DNA of 11,790 nucleotides from Mycoplasmataceae bacterium (GTDB taxonomy: Bacteria > Bacillota_I > Bacilli_A > Mycoplasmatales > Mycoplasmoidaceae). The DNA is taken from the NCBI GenBank assembly GCA_020024735.1, contig JAHHTI010000029.1, forward strand, positions 1 to 11,790. Direction: 5' to 3'. Positions 7,935 through 11,790 of this stretch are shown one piece after another. The translations under genes and the position numbers were made by a program. How positions within the stretch are numbered: the first letter of the stretch is position 1; each line of letters opens with the position of its first letter. Under the pieces are notes generated by a model that ran no database searches, was not told where the DNA came from, and was given only the letters and a program-made list of their open reading frames with translations.

Positions 7935-8813
7935 ATGAACAAAGCTACTATTGTGAGTATTGTTGGGAAACCAAATGTCGGGAAGTCTACCTTATTTAAT
8001 GCCATCTTTAATACTAAGTATGCGATTACTTGTCATAAACCACAAACTACCCGTAACCAAATGGGGATGGTTTATCATTTTGATGATGATGCGATTTTAT
8101 TTTTAGATACACCTGGTTTTCACCAAGCTCATAATAAATTAGACGAATATTTAAATGATGAAATTAAAAGAAGCTTATCATTAACGCAAGTGGTGTGCTT
8201 TTTATATGATATGTCAAGAGACATGAGTAATGAAGATAAAATGATTTTACAACAAATATCATCCTATGATATTCCTCATAAAATCTTAGTTATTAATAAG
8301 GCAGAAACTTCAAAACAACCCTTAATTGATGCAGTGACCGCCGAGTTAAATCAAACCTACCACTTTGAGCATACCATCCAAATCTCCGCTCTACACCACA
8401 TTAATATTGATAAATTTTTAAACCTTTTAAAAGGTTATGTGTCAACTGATGTTGATATTTCTTTTTTTCAAGAACCTGATGATAATTTTATTATTAGTGA
8501 AATTGTACGTGAACAATGCTTATGACAATTAAAAAAAGAAATCCCTTATGGAGTAGGGATTGAAATCATTACTAACCATTATGATCAAGCTTCCCAAGTA
8601 TTAAACATCGATGCTAATATTATTGTGGAAAAAGAATCTCACAAACCAATTGTAGTGGGAAAAAATGGTCAAATGATTAAAGCCATTGGTACAGCTGCTA
8701 GAAAAGAATTATTAAAAATTTATGATTGTAAAATTATGTTAAAGCTCTTTGTGAAAGTCAAGAAAGATTGACGAGATAGTGATTATTTAATTAAGGAATT
8801 AGGATATAAGTAA
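7935..8813 (+). CDS. era: Ribosome-assembly GTPase Era
   Basis: Era binds the 3' end of 16S rRNA through its KH domain and assists 30S maturation. ATG at 7935 is four bases after dgkA; a weak GGGTGG at 7918-7923 is the only candidate ribosome binding site, so coupling is likely. With TGA at 8523 and 8769 as Trp, the product is 292 aa, normal for Era. Motifs: G1 GKPNVGKST at 11-19, switch I with PQTTR at 36-40, G3 DTPG at 58-61, and G5 SAL after ISALHHINI. The C-terminal KH domain has the GxxG loop GKNG at 242-245 followed by IKAIGTAARKEL. G4 reads NKAE (121-124) where NKxD is nearly universal, so the guanine-reading Asp is Glu. Followed by recO after two bases. Confidence 0.98.
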
Positions 8814-8815
8814 GC

Positions 8816-9517
8816 ATGGGAGAAGTCATTACTAAGGGTTATTTAATTCATCGTCAAGACTATGATGTATTTGATGAAATTATTACCATTATTAATGAGC
8901 ATAATTTAAAGTTTACTTGTTTTTGTCCAGGGACAAAAAAAATTACTTCCAAAAATGCTCGTCAATTAGACTATGGTAATTATTTAGAGTTAGACTTTTT
9001 TTATTCCCCACAAGGTCTGAGTAAATTTAAAAAAGCTACCATTATTAATGCGATGCATTCTGAAAACAAAAAGAAGTTATCATTAGCCTTAATTAATGAA
9101 TATTTTTATAAATACGAATTTCATCATGATTATGCGTTTTATCAACAATGTATTGTCTATATGAATATGCATATTAATGATAATCTTTTAATCTTATTCA
9201 TCCTTGTTTATTTCTATAAAATTAATGGATTATGCATTGATTTTAACCAATGTGTCCAATGTGGGGCTGATAGTGAGCAATTGTTTATCGATTTAAAAAC
9301 TAGTCGTAGTTACTGCTATGAACATGCGATGCACTTAAAATTTAAGTATAGTGAAAATGCTACTACCTTACTTAAGCAATTATTTACAAGTAACTATGAT
9401 TTAATGTTGGTAAAAACTTTTGATTTAAAAGAAATTAAAATGATGATTCGTGATTTATCCTATTATTTACACAATGCGACGGGGATCTTTTTAGAATCCT
9501 TAAGAAATCTTCTATAA
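8816..9517 (+). CDS. recO: DNA repair and recombination mediator RecO
   Basis: RecO works with RecR to load RecA onto SSB-coated single-stranded DNA in gap repair. The 233-aa protein has the expected layout: an N-terminal OB-fold starting with a GYLIHRQDYDVFDEIITI stretch, a helical middle, and a C-terminal zinc-ribbon-like region. The likely zinc ligands are C146 and C149 (CVQC) with C167 and H170 (CYEH), so the second pair is Cys-His instead of Cys-Cys. It contains no tryptophan codon. The ATG at 8816 lies two bases after the era stop; AAGGA inside the era end is a possible ribosome binding site. The era-recO order is conserved in firmicutes. Identification rests on context plus the Cys-rich motif; overall sequence is divergent, as usual for RecO. 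Confidence 0.92.
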   Translation: MGEVITKGYLIHRQDYDVFDEIITIINEHNLKFTCFCPGTKKITSKNARQLDYGNYLELDFFYSPQGLSKFKKATIINAMHSENKKKLSLALINEYFYKYEFHHDYAFYQQCIVYMNMHINDNLLILFILVYFYKINGLCIDFNQCVQCGADSEQLFIDLKTSRSYCYEHAMHLKFKYSENATTLLKQLFTSNYDLMLVKTFDLKEIKMMIRDLSYYLHNATGIFLESLRNLL

Positions 9518-9525
9518 TTTATGTA
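9513..9525 (+). promoter_or_regulatory. -10 box overlapping the recO stop, implying a leaderless rlmH transcript
   Basis: TATAAT at 9513-9518 overlaps the recO stop codon and ends seven bases before the rlmH ATG at 9526. TTTAGA occupies the -35 position (9490-9495) with 17-base spacing. As at dgkA, there is no Shine-Dalgarno sequence, so +1 would fall at or just before the start codon. The ATG at 9521 is followed directly by TAA and cannot be used. Confidence 0.5.
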
Positions 9526-10002
9526 ATGGAATTAAGAATTATTGCGATTGGTAAAATCAAAGATCATCCTTTAAGTGAAATGATTGATAAATACTTAAAG
9601 AAGATTAATTATTGAATAAAAACCCATATTATTGAATTACCTGAAGTTACCTTTAGTAATGAGAATAGTGAATATATTAATAAAGCCTTATGAGAAGAGG
9701 GGCAACATCTCTTAAATTATTTTCATGATAGTTATAATATTGTCTTAGCCATTGAGGGAAAAACCTATGACTCTTTAGCTCTTAGTAAGATTATTGATAA
9801 ATTACTAACAAATTCTTCCTATAAGTATATCAACTTTATCATTGGTTCAAGTCATGGGATACATCCTGTTGTCAAAGAACAAGCACAAGCTTTGATTTCT
9901 TTTTCGGCTTTAACTTTCCCACACCAATTAATGCGCTTATTAGTATGTGAACAGGTTTATCGAGCTCTAACGATTATTAAAAATACCAAGTATCACAAAT
10001 AA
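9526..10002 (+). CDS. rlmH: 23S rRNA (pseudouridine1915-N3)-methyltransferase RlmH
   Basis: RlmH is a SPOUT-class (trefoil-knot) methyltransferase that methylates pseudouridine 1915 in helix 69 of 23S rRNA. TGA at 9613 and 9691 encode Trp, so the standard code hides this gene; read with code 4 it is 158 aa, the normal size. The start MELRIIAIGKIK matches the family's first strand. The knot carries FIIGSSHG (cofactor loop, around 105-111), then SFSALTFPHQLMRLL and CEQVYRALTIIKN, and the protein ends YHK, which are the family's most conserved C-terminal features. The cofactor loop reads GSSHG where GGAYG/GGADG is usual. It sits eight bases after recO. Helix 69 is also where ribosome subunits join, so the neighbourhood with Era is functionally sensible. 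Confidence 0.96.
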
Positions 10003-10007
10003 TTTAA

Positions 10008-10038
10008 TATAATTTAAACAATATTGAAAAATGAAAGG
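10008..10038 (+). promoter_or_regulatory. Candidate -10 and SD upstream of coaE
   Basis: TATAAT at 10008-10013 lies in the 42-base gap after rlmH, 31 bases before the coaE ATG. AAAGG at 10034-10038 is a good ribosome binding site six bases before the start. No clear -35 is visible. Confidence 0.5.
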
Positions 10039-10044
10039 TAATAA

Positions 10045-10584
10045 ATGTTTGTCTTAATTACAGGAGAACCAAATACTGGGAAAAGTCATATCATTGATTA
10101 TTTATCTCAAAAAGGTTTTACAACTTTCAAGGTTGATGATTATATTAATGAAATTTATCAAAACGGACGAATTGGGTATCAAGTAATTAGTGAAGCCTTT
10201 GGTCCTTCTTATGTTAATGAAGAAGGTGTTGATAAAGAAGCTTTAGCAGCCTTAATTATTCAAGATAAAAAAGCACAGGTTAAATTACAACGTTTAATTT
10301 GACCATTGATTTTAGATTACTTAGTTGCTTTAAAAGCATCTTATCCTTCAATGATTGTCGAAATGGCAATTTATAAGATTGCTCCGCACTTTTTTCATGG
10401 AATCTTTGATTTTGTGATTGATGTCCGTCGTCGTCCTGCTTTAAGGGATATCAATTATAAATCACCAATGATTGCTTTATTTAGTGAAAGCTGTCCAAAT
10501 ATCCACTATGACTTTGTCATTAATAATAATTGAAGTTGAGGCTATGTGGAAAGATTAGTAGATGAGTTATTTCACATCATATAG
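10045..10584 (+). CDS. coaE: Dephospho-CoA kinase
   Basis: CoaE phosphorylates the 3' hydroxyl of the ribose of dephospho-CoA, the last step of coenzyme A synthesis. ATG at 10045 follows AAAGG. TGA at 10300, 10531 and 10537 encode Trp, giving 179 aa. Visible: P-loop GEPNTGKS at 7-14, VDDYI with D31-D32 at the substrate-Asp position, FGPSYVNEEGVDKEALAALI (the family's nedG-vdR block), and RLIWPLI, where the usual His of HPLI is Trp. MIVEMAIYKI corresponds to the strand that normally ends in PLLFE. The region after VIDVRRRPALRDI is shortened, and the usual RixxQ helix of the LID is not evident, while the ending DFVINNNWS matches ADYVIDN. The protein is thus about 20 residues short but probably active. 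Confidence 0.9.
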
Positions 10585-10598
10585 GTAATTTTAATTAT

Positions 10599-11237
10599 AT
10601 GTCTTCAGCTACATTAACCGATAATACGCAATTTAAGAATAAGTGATCATGAATCATTATTATTTGTATGTTACTATTAATGCTGATTGTTTTTTTAGTC
10701 TTTGGAGAAATTAACCTTTCACACTTAAATTGATTAGTGGCTACTAATGGGAAGAAGTGAGGATTATTAAAAGATGGGACAACTGGTTTTGGGGTGAATA
10801 ATGGACCGGTGATGATAGGGTGAGAAATCTTTGTGATTATGGGAGGAATTTTATTAATGGCTATCATTGCCATGGTAGTGTTAATGTTAACTAACCGTTT
10901 GCACTTTTCTTCTTTTGCTTTTATTATTGCTTCATGGGTAGTATTTTTTACCATTATTACTAGTGGGTTACTTTATCCTTCAGCAAGTGATAGTTTTAAA
11001 TGACAAATTTTAGTGCGTGTGCTTTTAGTCTTTGTTGCTTATCCTTTAGCTTTCTTTCCTTTTAATTGAATCTTTAAAAAATGCTTTATTAATACCAAGT
11101 ATGGAGAAGCTTATATTGATAATTTAATTAGTGCTGAAAAAGCTAATGCTCAAGCAATGAAAGAAATTAATGAACAACAAAAAGCTCGTCAAACCCATGA
11201 AGTGAAGACAGTGGAAATTGAAAGTAAGGATATATAA
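10599..11237 (+). CDS. Four-helix integral membrane protein with charged tail, unrecognised
   Basis: Under the standard code there is no long ORF here; read with TGA as Trp, 10599-11237 is a continuous 212-aa frame with seven TGA and one TGG. Membrane helices are expected at about 18-36, 77-98, 104-126 and 136-158. A polar, Gly-rich loop (about 40-74) separates the first two, and a hydrophilic Glu/Lys/Gln-rich tail (about 160-212), probably partly coiled coil, ends the protein. W16, W18, W45, W54, W75, W135 and W157 are the TGA-encoded residues; many sit at membrane boundaries as expected. I do not recognise the family. ATG at 10599 is 14 bases after coaE; TAGGT at 10582-10586 is a poor ribosome binding site. 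The stop overlaps the next gene's ATG by one base, so the two are probably co-translated. Confidence 0.88.
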
Positions 11238-11790
11238 TGGAAAAGATTCCTTTAATTATCATTGGTGGAGGAGTGAGTGGTTGCTTTGCGGCCATCTCTT
11301 CTAACAACCTTCTTCCGACATTAATAATTGAACAAAATGATGAAGTTTTAAAAAAATTTATGATGACCGGGAAAGGTCATAGTAATATTGCTAATACCTT
11401 ACCTCCACCAGAGTTTTTAAAGAATCTCATTGATAGTAATAAATTTCTTTATCCTGCCATTAATCGATATGACGGTAAACATTTATTAGCCTTCCTTGAT
11501 TCCTTAAAGATTAGTTATTATGAAAAAGCTCCCCATAAATTCCATTTAAGTGATACCAATGCTTCAGTCCGTAGAAAGATCTTAAAGTTAATGGAAGAAA
11601 AACAAGTACAAATAGCTTTACAAACCAAAGTGTTAAAGATTACCCCTTCAACTGAAGGCTTTATTATAGATACTAACCATACCACATATCTGTGTGAACA
11701 TTTAATTATTGCCACTGGAGGATTAAGTTATCCGAGTTTAGGTTGTCATGGTGATGGCTATAAATTTGCCCAAGCTTTAAACCTTCCTGT
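11237..11790 (+). CDS. FAD-dependent oxidoreductase, HI0933/BaiN-like (3' part outside window)
   Basis: This is a partial gene: 184 codons are visible and the frame is open at the window end. The ATG at 11237 shares its A with the upstream TAA stop (stop-start overlap). The N-terminal Rossmann motif G10-G11-G12-V13-S14-G15 with E32 closing the second strand binds FAD. TGKGHSNIAN at 44-53 aligns with the family's TGGGRCNLTN motif but with changes at the Gly, Arg and Cys positions. ATGGLSYPSLGCHGDGYKFA, starting at A159, is the family's characteristic block (ATGGxSYPxxGSxGDGY). Proteins of this kind are flavoproteins of about 400 aa with usually unknown substrates; the best studied member is BaiN. 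No TGA or TGG codon occurs in the visible part. Confidence 0.9.
   Translation, partial: MEKIPLIIIGGGVSGCFAAISSNNLLPTLIIEQNDEVLKKFMMTGKGHSNIANTLPPPEFLKNLIDSNKFLYPAINRYDGKHLLAFLDSLKISYYEKAPHKFHLSDTNASVRRKILKLMEEKQVQIALQTKVLKITPSTEGFIIDTNHTTYLCEHLIIATGGLSYPSLGCHGDGYKFAQALNLP

Noticed and set aside
10595..10954. 119-codon minus-strand open frame
   Set aside because: It is antisense to the four-helix membrane protein, which is a better continuous code-4 frame with Trp at sensible membrane borders.
1..11790. Mobile element, CRISPR array, tRNA or rRNA
   Set aside because: I saw no transposase, integrase, regularly spaced repeats, cloverleaf or rRNA-like segments; gaps are short and filled by promoters or terminators.

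Overview
The window reads as chromosomal DNA of a wall-less bacterium of the Mollicutes (Mycoplasma/Spiroplasma relatives). It is strongly AT-rich, and every gene is on the + strand. Almost every tryptophan is encoded by TGA (genetic code 4): I counted about 26 in-frame TGA and only about 4 TGG codons. Read with the standard code, most genes look broken into pieces, and two (rlmH and a membrane protein) nearly disappear. Genus and species cannot be fixed from the sequence alone.

Layout. (1) 1-1062: a self-contained two-gene unit with its own extended -10 promoter, a near-perfect Shine-Dalgarno site and a rho-independent terminator. It encodes an unrecognised acidic 148-aa protein and a 162-aa coiled-coil protein ending in a SHOCT domain. 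(2) 1107-5463: smc, ftsY and ylxM, tightly packed. These serve chromosome condensation/segregation and SRP-dependent membrane targeting. (3) 5491-7514: a degenerate beta-phosphoglucomutase-like HAD protein that has lost most catalytic residues, a protein consisting essentially of the trigger factor C-terminal chaperone domain, and a GntR-type regulator overlapping its end. (4) 7529-10002: dgkA, era, recO and rlmH in the firmicute order dgkA-era-recO, with near-zero spacing. The dgkA and rlmH starts each lie 6-7 nt downstream of a perfect TATAAT, which suggests leaderless transcripts. (5) 10008-11790: coaE, a four-helix membrane protein using seven TGA codons, and the first part of an HI0933/BaiN-type flavoprotein that runs off the window.

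The window is mostly core housekeeping: chromosome structure, protein targeting, ribosome maturation (Era, RlmH), recombination (RecO), CoA synthesis and lipid phosphorylation. I see no CRISPR array, mobile element, tRNA or rRNA. No intergenic gap exceeds about 160 bases. The least explained items are the SHOCT two-gene unit, the inactive-looking HAD protein and the trigger-factor-tail protein.
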